Source: Anaerovibrio sp.
GTDB taxonomy: Bacteria; Bacillota; Negativicutes; Selenomonadales; Selenomonadaceae
Direction of reading: 5' to 3'
Assembly: GCA_016302095.1 (NCBI GenBank)
Contig: JAEDOE010000049.1
Location: forward strand, 1-7,699
DNA: 7,699 nt
The notes below the pieces were generated by a model, which saw nothing but the letters and a program-made list of their open reading frames with translations, was not told where the DNA came from and ran no database searches. How positions within the stretch are numbered: position 1 is the stretch's first letter; each line of letters begins with the position of its first letter. Shown here in pieces: positions 1-5,539 of this stretch. Made by a program: the position numbers and the translations under genes.

Positions 1-113
1 TCAGCGACCTGCCGGAGCTGCCGGAGGCGGACCGCAGTATATTGGAGCATGAGCAGCTGGATTTGTTTGCGGAGGCGGAGCTGCCGGAACAGGAGCAGGA
101 GTCAGAGGAGTAA
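1..113 (+). CDS. C-terminal end of an unidentified acidic protein (partial)
   Basis: The reading frame that starts at base 3 stays open into the window from the left edge and ends at TAA 111-113, leaving 36 visible residues. The tail is very acidic and rich in Glu, Leu and Pro, with two similar LPE segments. It contains the pentapeptide QLDLF (bases 54-68), which matches the well-known consensus by which DNA polymerases and repair proteins bind the bacterial sliding clamp (QL[SD]LF). By inference the gene could be a Y-family polymerase or another replication or repair protein with a C-terminal clamp tether, but five residues in a low-complexity tail can arise by chance. A strong terminator hairpin begins 14 bases after the stop, which supports this as a genuine gene end. 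The product cannot be named from this fragment. Confidence 0.6.
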   Translation, partial: SDLPELPEADRSILEHEQLDLFAEAELPEQEQESEE

Positions 114-126
114 TATCAAGCAAATT

Positions 127-191
127 AAAAGATGGTTTTGGTGTATTGTATATATGTACATACGTACAATACATCAGAACCATCTTTTTTT
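127..191 (+). terminator. Long intrinsic terminator hairpin
   Basis: The arms 127-150 and 165-188 pair over 24 positions; 22 are Watson-Crick pairs and two are G-U wobbles in RNA. The right arm runs into seven T's (185-191). The intervening 14 bases include the palindrome TATGTACATA (153-162), so the stem can continue inward with few defects. It lies 13 bases after the upstream stop codon. On the opposite strand the hairpin is followed by TTTTAATTT, so it may also stop transcripts coming leftward from the SGNH hydrolase gene, making it a likely bidirectional terminator between convergent genes. The stem is much longer than in most intrinsic terminators. Confidence 0.85.
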
Positions 192-205
192 CGTGCTATA
201 TAGCC

Positions 206-347
206 GCAGGTATGTCAGCAACCACGAAAACACGCTCTCGCTCTTAGCACAGCCTCACGCTTCTAAGTTCCTGCTTCGCTTGCGCTCGCACTCACTAAGA
301 AGCGAGGCTGCACTCAATGATTTTCGTTGGTTTGCTGACATACCTGC
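206..347. repeat. Nested imperfect palindromic element, about 142 bp
   Basis: The outer arms are 206-230 and 321-347. They share GCAGGTATGTCAGCAA, then CCA and CGAAAA, differing only by two single-base bulges. An inner pair of arms lies at 250-267 and 295-310, sharing CAGCCTC, GCTTCT and AG with one extra dinucleotide and one mismatch. The centre (268-294) is rich in GCTTCGC/GCGCTCGC-type words. The whole element would fold into one long, branched or interrupted hairpin in DNA or RNA. It carries no credible ORF and fills the 292-base gap between two convergent genes together with the terminator. No clear target-site duplication flanks it. It resembles palindromic intergenic repeats (REP/BIME- or MITE-like) in architecture. 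I cannot tell from one copy whether it is dispersed in the genome, mobile, or a structured RNA. Confidence 0.7.
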
Positions 348-405
348 TTACAGAGCAATAAATCGTAGCATTACATAGCGTCATGAAGTTTGCAGCATGG
401 TACGA

Positions 406-2034
406 TCAATGCACAAACAAATCCTTGTGCATGCCGATGATTTCCCCGATCAGCATCTTGCCCTTTATATCGGCGTGGAGGCCGTCATTGGCCCATTCAG
501 GAGCCAGGATGGTCTTGCTGGCATCGTAGAAGTAGGGCTCCAGGTCGATGTAGTAGGGCTGCTGGCGGATAAAGGCGTTGATGGCCTTCATCTTGGCATA
601 CCAGTTGGGGTCAGTAGGGGTCTGGAAGGCCAGCATGATATTTGCCGGATTGATAGGCGGCAGAGTCAGGAAAATAGGGCGTATATCGTTCTGACGGCAT
701 TTCTCGCCAATCTGTGCCAAATCCGAGATTACCTTGTCTGCGGAAAAGGTGTTGGAGCGCAGGCTGTTGGAGCCTGTCATAATCAGCAGGTTTTTCGGCA
801 TGATAGGCAGTACATCCCTGTCAAATCTGGCCAGGGTGGTGGTGGAGGTGTCACCGCTGCGGCCCAGGTTGATGCATGGCATGCCGATGTAGGTGGTATA
901 GCTGTACTCAAGATTGGCAGGGGAGAAGGAGACGGCACCGCCCCCGTGGGTAATGCTGTCCCCGAAGGCTGCCAGCTCCGGCCGGGAGAGGTGTGCTTCC
1001 ACCGTGAAGCTGTCGGTATCTGAATAGGTGCCCACAGTGTTGCCGCTGGCGTCCAGCCCCCTGACGCGCCAATAGTATTTGCCTGCGTAGTAGCGGGCGT
1101 ATTCGTCATAGCAGCTGAAGGAGCTGTCCACGACTTTTGCCCATGCCCTGTCCTTGGTAGGGGAGGTATCGTTTTCCACGGCAGGCGGCGAGGTCAAAAG
1201 CTCCACCTCGTAGCGTGTGGCTCCCAGCATGGGAATCCAGGTAAAGACAGGATAGATTGGCTGGGAGAAGTTCGGCATCCTGTCGAAGTTGTTCAGCAGG
1301 GGCTTGTTGGGAGCCGGCCTGCCTGCATCAAGGCAGATTGGCTCGGCGGTGGAAAAAACGCCGATGGGCTCCTTGCGGAGATTCATGGCCCGTACCCGCC
1401 AGAAAAGCTGCGGCTGGTTCTGGTATGGCGTCAAATCAATCTGCAAGCCGTTGGTAAACACCTGCCGGGTGGCGTAGAGATGGTTTTTGGCGGACAGACT
1501 GACAGTGTTTTCCTCATCAGGGGGCCCTGAGAGAAGCTCCAGCTCGTACAGTACCCCGTCCGGCACGCTATGCCAGACCAGATACGGCTTCAGGCTGGCA
1601 GGATTGTTCGCAGTGTACTTGAAGATGGGCACAGGTCGGATGGGCTCCTGGTAGTTGGCATTGGGGATGAGCATTTCCCTGCCGGAGACCTTGCCAAAAA
1701 TGCCGTAGGCAGTTATTTTGTAATAGGCAGGTATGGCGGTAGGCGGCACGGTATAGGAATCCTGCACCGTAAATTCGGAGCTTACCCTGGTGAATTCCGG
1801 CTCCCCTTCCACCAGGCCGGTAGTCTTGTAATAGGTTTCCACCTGATAGAGGCAGGGATAGGGATAGCGCTGCCAGTGCATGACCGTGCTGCCATTTTCC
1901 TGGGAAAAGCTGGCAGTGACCTGGTAATCCTTCAGCCCCAGCAAATCCGTCTTTTCCGTGAGAAAAATACAAAAAATGGTAAAACAGCATATAATCGTTA
2001 AAAATGAAAGAAAGTACGCAATTAATTTCCGCAT
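406..2034 (-). CDS. Membrane-anchored SGNH/GDSL hydrolase with Fn3-like modules
   Basis: This 542-residue protein starts with a positively charged N-terminus and one hydrophobic segment (about residues 4-25) and has no convincing lipobox, so it is probably anchored outside the cytoplasmic membrane. Residues about 35-345 form beta-rich, fibronectin-III-like modules. Two of them carry closely similar sequence (153-172 and 265-284, each with W, YE and ELL followed by PP) and a W-R-V-R motif (212-215 and 322-325). The C-terminal SGNH domain (about 353-540) has all expected blocks: GDSITHG with nucleophile Ser360, the NLGRSGD glycine block (389-395), GSN with Asn423, and DGLH with Asp517 and His520. 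Members of this family hydrolyse esters, often acyl groups on carbohydrates; the substrate here is unknown, and an envelope or exopolysaccharide esterase is inference. A GAGGAT ribosome site (2043-2048) supports the ATG at 2034. The gene is transcribed away from murB. Confidence 0.85.
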   Translation of the reverse strand: MRKLIAYFLSFLTIICCFTIFCIFLTEKTDLLGLKDYQVTASFSQENGSTVMHWQRYPYPCLYQVETYYKTTGLVEGEPEFTRVSSEFTVQDSYTVPPTAIPAYYKITAYGIFGKVSGREMLIPNANYQEPIRPVPIFKYTANNPASLKPYLVWHSVPDGVLYELELLSGPPDEENTVSLSAKNHLYATRQVFTNGLQIDLTPYQNQPQLFWRVRAMNLRKEPIGVFSTAEPICLDAGRPAPNKPLLNNFDRMPNFSQPIYPVFTWIPMLGATRYEVELLTSPPAVENDTSPTKDRAWAKVVDSSFSCYDEYARYYAGKYYWRVRGLDASGNTVGTYSDTDSFTVEAHLSRPELAAFGDSITHGGGAVSFSPANLEYSYTTYIGMPCINLGRSGDTSTTTLARFDRDVLPIMPKNLLIMTGSNSLRSNTFSADKVISDLAQIGEKCRQNDIRPIFLTLPPINPANIMLAFQTPTDPNWYAKMKAINAFIRQQPYYIDLEPYFYDASKTILAPEWANDGLHADIKGKMLIGEIIGMHKDLFVH

Positions 2035-2073
2035 ATTAAATTATCCTCGGTTATTACTAATATATTCAAAACT

Positions 2074-2102
2074 ATTATACATGAAAAACTGCAATAGAAC
2101 AA
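2074..2102 (-). promoter_or_regulatory. Candidate promoter of the SGNH hydrolase gene
   Basis: On the minus strand a perfect TATAAT lies at 2079-2074, with a weak TTGTTC -35 at 2102-2097 and a 17-base spacer. Transcription would begin near 2067, giving a leader of roughly 33 bases before the ATG at 2034. The -35 matches consensus at only three positions. Confidence 0.5.
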
Positions 2103-2111
2103 CAAAGAGGC

Positions 2112-2140
2112 TTTTCAAATGGCTGAATTATTAGTATAAT
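2112..2140 (+). promoter_or_regulatory. Candidate murB promoter
   Basis: TTTTCA (2112-2117) and a perfect TATAAT (2135-2140) are separated by 17 bases. The predicted start is near 2147, giving a leader of about 70 bases. A small dyad, TTCAA/TTGAA (2142-2146 and 2153-2157), straddles the predicted start and could be an operator half-site pair or a 5' hairpin. This promoter lies back to back with that of the SGNH hydrolase gene. Confidence 0.6.
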
Positions 2141-2216
2141 GTTCAAGATAGGTTGAATTTCAGGCTACAGGTCAGTGGAATTTTTTTGAAAAATATTTAT
2201 GTAAGGAAATGATGGC

Positions 2217-3134
2217 ATGTCATTAAATCAGGATTTTATTGCTGCAGCCAAGGAGCTGCTGGGCGAGGAACAATTTTATGTGAATGAGCCGATGAGCAGG
2301 CATACGACCTTTAATATCGGGGGACCGGCGGATTATCTGCTGTTTCCTTCCGATATGGAGCAGGTGGCGAAGATATTCGTCCTCCTGAGGGATTTTGATA
2401 TTCCCCATACTGTGCTGGGCAATGGCTCCAACGTGCTGGTGCTGGACAAGGGTATCAGGGGAGCTGTCATCAAGTTCCATGCGCCTATGAGCTATAAGCA
2501 GTGCGACGGCAATAAAATCGTTGCCGGGGCAGGTGCGTATCTGAAGCATGTTTCCCAGTTTGCTGCGGAAAACGGGCTGGCAGGGCTGGAGTTTGCCTGC
2601 GGCATTCCGGGCAGCCTGGGGGGCGCAGTCTTCATGAATGCAGGGGCATATGGCGGCGAGATGAAGAACGTGGTGACCCGGGTGAAGACCGTGGCGCATA
2701 ATGGCAATATTATTACCTATGAGAAGGATGAGCTGGATTTTGGCTATCGCCATAGCGTCTTCCAGCATAACGGGCAGGCTATCTGCGAGATTACCATGGA
2801 GCTTGCGCCGGGGGACAGGGAGGAAATCCAGGCGAAAATGGCTGATTTTACCCAGCGCCGGGAGAGCAAGCAGCCTCTGGAGCTGCCTAGTGCAGGCAGC
2901 ACTTTCAAGAGGCCGCAGGGATATTTTGCCGGGACGCTGATTGATGAGACGGGGCTGAAGGGACTGCAGGTAGGCGGTGCCCAGATTTCTACCAAGCATG
3001 CCGGGTTTGTGGTGAATTCCGGCAATGCCACGGCGGCGGATGTGCTCAACCTGATTAAAGAGGTGCAGGACAGGGTGTATGCCAAAAACGGCGTCAGGCT
3101 TTTCCCTGAGGTGCGGATTATCGGCGAGCAGTAA
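2217..3134 (+). CDS. murB: UDP-N-acetylmuramate dehydrogenase MurB
   Basis: MurB is a cytoplasmic FAD enzyme that uses NADPH to reduce UDP-GlcNAc-enolpyruvate to UDP-N-acetylmuramic acid, the second committed step of peptidoglycan precursor synthesis. The 305-residue length fits the compact type found in Bacillus. Visible motifs are RHTTFNIGGPADY (28-40) and GNGSNVLV (68-75) in the FAD domain, then IPGSLGGAVFMNAGAYGGE (130-148), and YRHS with Arg178. SAGSTFKRP (225-233) holds the catalytic proton donor Ser228, and PEVR (297-300) holds catalytic Glu298. An AAGGA site (2203-2207) lies nine bases before the chosen ATG. Another ATG five bases earlier (2212) is out of frame and opens only a four-codon ORF. 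The CYTH gene follows 80 bases downstream with no clear terminator between, so the two are probably one transcript. All key residues are intact. Confidence 0.97.
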   Translation: MSLNQDFIAAAKELLGEEQFYVNEPMSRHTTFNIGGPADYLLFPSDMEQVAKIFVLLRDFDIPHTVLGNGSNVLVLDKGIRGAVIKFHAPMSYKQCDGNKIVAGAGAYLKHVSQFAAENGLAGLEFACGIPGSLGGAVFMNAGAYGGEMKNVVTRVKTVAHNGNIITYEKDELDFGYRHSVFQHNGQAICEITMELAPGDREEIQAKMADFTQRRESKQPLELPSAGSTFKRPQGYFAGTLIDETGLKGLQVGGAQISTKHAGFVVNSGNATAADVLNLIKEVQDRVYAKNGVRLFPEVRIIGEQ

Positions 3135-3201
3135 GCAGCAGGATATTCCATGCAGGCGGCAACGGGCGGTTATCAGCCGGTGACTGACGAAAAAGACAAG
3201 C

Positions 3202-3205
3202 AGGA
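3202..3205 (+). promoter_or_regulatory. Ribosome binding site deciding the CYTH start
   Basis: AGGA lies nine bases before ATG 3215 but only three bases before the in-frame GTG at 3209. The spacing favours ATG 3215, which gives an N-terminus (MAKEIERKF) that begins just before the family's diagnostic motif. Confidence 0.6.
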
Positions 3206-3214
3206 TGGGTGAAG

Positions 3215-3685
3215 ATGGCAAAGGAAATTGAACGCAAGTTTTTAATCAAAAGGGAGCTGTGGCAGCCGAAGGGCGATGGCGTCAGCATCCGCCAGGGCTA
3301 TCTGTCCCTGGAGCCGGAGCGCACGGTGCGGGTACGCCTGAAGGGGGAGCGCGGCTTTCTGACCATCAAGGGGAAAAATCATGGCATTTCCCGTATGGAG
3401 ATGGAATATGAGATTCCGGCAAAGGAGGCGGCACAGCTCCTGGATGAGCTGTGCCTGAGGCCCCTGGTGGAAAAGACACGCTATACTGAGTCCTATCAGG
3501 GGCAGCAGTGGGAGATTGATATTTTTGCCGGGGACAATGCAGGGCTGGCGGTGGCTGAGGCGGAGCTTGAATCCGAGGCTGCAGAGCTGGTGCTGCCTGA
3601 CTGGGCAGGGCAGGAGGTATCAGGGGATGCCAGGTACTATAATTCCAGCCTGATACATAATCCCTACAAAAACTGGCAGTCGTGA
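3215..3685 (+). CDS. CYTH-domain protein, probable inorganic or organic triphosphatase
   Basis: This 156-residue protein is a single CYTH domain, the triphosphate tunnel fold shared by class IV adenylate cyclases, thiamine triphosphatases and tripolyphosphatases. The signature ExExK is present at residues 4-8 (EIERK). Alternating charged tunnel residues follow: RVRLKGERGFLTIKGK (29-44), MEMEYEIP (51-58), an AEAELESE strand near 114-121, and the usual C-terminal VSGDARYYNSSL. Short stand-alone bacterial members hydrolyse tripolyphosphate or nucleoside triphosphates with divalent metals, so a soluble cytoplasmic triphosphatase is the best guess; the exact substrate cannot be read from sequence. 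It lies downstream of murB and probably shares its transcript, though no functional link to peptidoglycan is evident. An in-frame GTG at 3209 is an alternative start that would add two residues. Confidence 0.88.
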   Translation: MAKEIERKFLIKRELWQPKGDGVSIRQGYLSLEPERTVRVRLKGERGFLTIKGKNHGISRMEMEYEIPAKEAAQLLDELCLRPLVEKTRYTESYQGQQWEIDIFAGDNAGLAVAEAELESEAAELVLPDWAGQEVSGDARYYNSSLIHNPYKNWQS

Positions 3686-3698
3686 TAAAGTACAGTGG

Positions 3699-3737
3699 AC
3701 ATAGGTTGCCTGTGTAAAAACATTTTTATTTTATTTG
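3699..3737 (+). terminator. Possible weak terminator after the CYTH gene
   Basis: ACATAGG (3699-3705) pairs with CCTGTGT (3709-3715) over seven positions, one a wobble, around a three-base loop. A T-rich run (3723-3737) follows, but seven bases late, which is not canonical. It lies 13 bases after the CYTH stop and before the ilvN promoter, where a terminator would be expected. Confidence 0.35.
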
Positions 3738-3807
3738 GCTCAATGTGTATATGAGATAGAAAAATGTTTCTGTACAAAATAATCAATGTAATATTTTTTA
3801 TTAAATG

Positions 3808-3836
3808 TTGACAAATTAGTGTTAATGAGTGATAAT
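3808..3836 (+). promoter_or_regulatory. Strong promoter of the ilvN-ilvC(-leuCDB) operon
   Basis: A perfect TTGACA (3808-3813) and GATAAT (3831-3836, five of six) are separated by 17 bases, preceded by AT-rich DNA that could act as an UP element. The predicted start is near 3843, leaving a leader of about 60 bases before ilvN. The spacer contains the small dyad ATTA-GTGT-TAAT (3816-3827). No T-box antiterminator sequence and no leader peptide with a run of Leu, Ile or Val codons is visible in the leader, so amino-acid control by those routes is not supported here. Confidence 0.8.
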
Positions 3837-3902
3837 ATACAAAGCTCAATGAAAACTTGTGATAGTTGCCTTGGGCAGATGGTATAGGAGGGGTTTTTCT
3901 TA

Positions 3903-4433
3903 ATGAAGCATGTATTATCTGTTCTGGTAAAGAATCAGACCGGTGTGCTGGTTCGGGTGGCAAGCATGTTCTCGCGCCGGGAGTTCAATATTGACAGCCT
4001 GGCGGTGGGCGTGACCGAGAACCCTGAGTTTTCCCGTATTACCGTGGTGGTATACGGTGATGAGTATCTGGTTGACCAGATGATGAAGCAGCTAGAGAAG
4101 CTTCCTGATGTGGAGGCGGTGCAGCGGCTGGCAGCCGGAGATGCTGTGTATCGCGGCATGACCATGATCAAGGTCAAGGCGGACGATACCAACAGGCTTG
4201 ACGTGTTAAAAATGGCGGAGCTTTTCCGGGCCCGCGTCATTGATGTGCAGCCTACTACCCTGATTTTTGAGGTTACCGGCGATGATGACAAGGTGACAGC
4301 GTTCACCCGTCTCCTGAAGCCGTATGGTATCCTGGAGATTATCAGGACAGGCCTTATCGGCCTGGAGCGGGGCGAGCATACAATACAAGAACATTGTGAG
4401 GAGAGAGAGTATTATGGCAAAAATCTTTTATGA
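3903..4433 (+). CDS. ilvN: Acetolactate synthase small (regulatory) subunit
   Basis: This subunit binds the catalytic subunit IlvB, raises its activity and confers feedback inhibition by valine; the holoenzyme makes acetolactate and acetohydroxybutyrate. Residues 1-75 form the N-terminal ACT domain ([17 protein letters not shown]). Asn11, Gly14 and Asn29 align with the valine-contact positions known in E. coli IlvH, so valine sensitivity is likely retained. The C-terminal domain (about 80-157) ends in the family's usual GLIGLERG. The protein then runs about 13-19 residues beyond the common end. This tail ([14 protein letters not shown]) is read through the ilvC ribosome site and start, so ilvN overlaps ilvC by 20 bases. 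AGGAGGGG (3886-3893) sits nine bases before the ATG. No ilvB lies upstream. The symbol ilvH is also used for this family. Confidence 0.95.
   Translation: MKHVLSVLVKNQTGVLVRVASMFSRREFNIDSLAVGVTENPEFSRITVVVYGDEYLVDQMMKQLEKLPDVEAVQRLAAGDAVYRGMTMIKVKADDTNRLDVLKMAELFRARVIDVQPTTLIFEVTGDDDKVTAFTRLLKPYGILEIIRTGLIGLERGEHTIQEHCEEREYYGKNLL
4398..4403 (+). promoter_or_regulatory. Ribosome binding site deciding the ilvC start
   Basis: GAGGAG lies inside the ilvN coding sequence, ten bases before ATG 4414. It fixes the ilvC start there rather than at the in-frame ATG 4324, which would add 30 residues not found at the N-terminus of this family. Confidence 0.85.
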
Positions 4434-5427
4434 CCAGGATGTAAATTGGGAAGTTATCAAGGACAAGACCGTTGCTATTATTGGTTATGGTTCCCAGGGA
4501 CATGCCCATGCGCTGAACCTGAAGGAGAGCGGTCTGAACGTTGTAGTAGGCCTTTATAACGGTTCCAAGTCCAAGGCTGTTGCTGAGAGCAAAGGTCTGA
4601 AGGTTCTGCCAGTTGGCGAGGCAACTGCAGCTGCTGACATCATTATGATCCTGATTCCTGATGAGAAGCAGGCTGAGGTATATAAGAATGAGATTGCACC
4701 AAACCTGACTGCTGGCAAGGCTTTGGCATTTGCACATGGTTTCAACATTCATTTCCAGCAGATTATTCCACCTGCTGATGTAGATGTATTCATGGTTGCT
4801 CCAAAGGGTCCTGGTCATCTGGTACGCCGTACTTTCACTCAGGGCGGCGGTGTTCCTGATGTATTTGCAGTATACCAGGATGCTACCGGCCATGCTTTCG
4901 AGCTGGCCCTGGCTTATGCCCGCGGCATCGGTGGCACCCGTTCCGGCTGCATCCAGACTACCTTCCGCGAGGAGACTGAAACCGACCTGTTCGGCGAGCA
5001 GGCTGTTCTCTGCGGCGGCGTATGCTCCCTGATCAAGAACGGCTTTGAGACTTTGGTAGCTGCAGGTTATCAGCCTGAGATTGCATACTTTGAGTGCTTC
5101 CATGAGATGAAGCTCATCGTTGACCTGATGTATGAGGGCGGTATGGCCAAGATGCGCAAGTCCATCTCCAACACTGCTGAGTATGGTGACTATGTATCCG
5201 GCCCTCGCGTAGTGGCTGAGCCTAGCCGCAAGGCTATGGAGCAGGTTCTGAAGGAGATTCAGGACGGTACCTTCGCCAACAAGTTCCTCACTGACAACAA
5301 GGTTGGCTGGCCAAACTTCTATGCTATGCGCAAGCTGAATGCAGAGCATCAGATTGAGGAAGTGGGCGGCAAGCTGCGCGGCATGATGAGCTGGCTGAAG
5401 GATGGCGCTGATCTGTCCAAGGACTGA
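4414..5427 (+). CDS. ilvC: Ketol-acid reductoisomerase (class I)
   Basis: IlvC performs the Mg-dependent alkyl shift and NAD(P)H reduction that turn acetolactate or acetohydroxybutyrate into dihydroxy acids for valine, leucine and isoleucine. At 337 residues it is the short class I form. The Rossmann motif [13 protein letters not shown] is at 24-36, and the cofactor-discriminating loop YNGSKS at 48-53. The two serines there are typical of NADPH-using enzymes, but preference is inferred. Catalytic and metal residues are present: His108 in FAHGFN, Lys131 in APKGPGH, Asp191 and Glu195 in TDLFGEQ, Glu227 and Glu231 in YFECFHEMK, and Ser252 in SISNTAE. Codon use is markedly more biased than in neighbours: all ten Arg codons are CGC or CGT, and Ala is mostly GCT or GCA. 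This suggests high expression. It starts within the end of ilvN, so translational coupling is likely. Confidence 0.97.
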   Translation: MAKIFYDQDVNWEVIKDKTVAIIGYGSQGHAHALNLKESGLNVVVGLYNGSKSKAVAESKGLKVLPVGEATAAADIIMILIPDEKQAEVYKNEIAPNLTAGKALAFAHGFNIHFQQIIPPADVDVFMVAPKGPGHLVRRTFTQGGGVPDVFAVYQDATGHAFELALAYARGIGGTRSGCIQTTFREETETDLFGEQAVLCGGVCSLIKNGFETLVAAGYQPEIAYFECFHEMKLIVDLMYEGGMAKMRKSISNTAEYGDYVSGPRVVAEPSRKAMEQVLKEIQDGTFANKFLTDNKVGWPNFYAMRKLNAEHQIEEVGGKLRGMMSWLKDGADLSKD

Positions 5428-5444
5428 TATCAGCCCGGTTGCTT

Positions 5445-5473
5445 TTGACAGGTAAATTAAAATAAGATGAAAT
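5445..5473 (+). promoter_or_regulatory. Possible internal promoter for leuCDB
   Basis: A perfect TTGACA (5445-5450) is followed after 17 bases by TGAAAT (5468-5473, four of six). A start near 5480 would fall inside the left arm of the palindrome at 5470-5505, which could then act as an operator. The -10 is poor, so this is tentative. Confidence 0.35.
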
Positions 5474-5505
5474 AGGCTTATGCCGTGTTTGGCATAAGCC
5501 TATTT
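5470..5505 (+). other. Perfect 15-bp inverted repeat between ilvC and leuC
   Basis: AAATAGGCTTATGCC (5470-5484) and its exact complement (5491-5505) flank the six-base loop GTGTTT. As RNA this is a stable hairpin 42 bases after the ilvC stop. The T-run after it is only three bases and lies within the arm, so it is a weak terminator at best. It could cause partial termination, protect the 3' end of the ilvN-ilvC message, or as DNA serve as an operator (TTATGCC-n6-GGCATAA). Confidence 0.75.
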
Positions 5506-5525
5506 GTAGCATTAGTGAGAATTAT

Positions 5526-5531
5526 GAGAGG
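5526..5531 (+). promoter_or_regulatory. Ribosome binding site deciding the leuC start
   Basis: GAGAGG ends eight bases before ATG 5540. The in-frame GTG at 5531 overlaps this site and so is unlikely to be the start. The resulting N-terminus [10 protein letters not shown] matches the usual MGMT-TEKIL beginning of this LeuC type. Confidence 0.75.
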
Positions 5532-5539
5532 TGTATGTT

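Noticed and set aside
206..347. CRISPR array or insertion sequence
   Set aside because: There are inverted arms but no regularly spaced direct repeats, no transposase frame and no clear target-site duplication.
49..378. 109-residue plus-strand open frame across the terminator and palindrome
   Set aside because: Its translation is low-complexity Arg/Ser then hairpin sequence; it overlaps the true acidic C-terminus in another frame and has no ribosome site.
397..1023. 208-residue plus-strand open frame opposite the SGNH gene
   Set aside because: It lies wholly antisense to a gene with intact catalytic motifs, has no good ribosome site and no recognisable domain; it is a shadow of the minus-strand codon pattern.
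2212..2226. Upstream ATG of murB opening a four-codon ORF
   Set aside because: It is only four bases from the ribosome site and stops at once; the murB ATG at 2217 has normal spacing.
2223..3221. 332-residue minus-strand open frame opposite murB
   Set aside because: murB is unmistakable on the other strand; the antisense translation is rich in His, Cys and Arg with no family motif.
3849..3887. Twelve-codon leader ORF (MKTCDSCLGQMV) before ilvN
   Set aside because: It has a stop touching the ilvN ribosome site, which looks like a leader peptide, but it has no ribosome site of its own and no run of Leu, Ile or Val codons, so amino-acid attenuation is not supported.
3841..3902. T-box riboswitch ahead of ilvN
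   Set aside because: The predicted leader is only about 60 bases and lacks the conserved T-box antiterminator sequence and a specifier stem.
4354..5349. 331-residue minus-strand open frame opposite ilvC
   Set aside because: ilvC is complete and motif-perfect on the plus strand; the long antisense frame follows from its strong codon bias.
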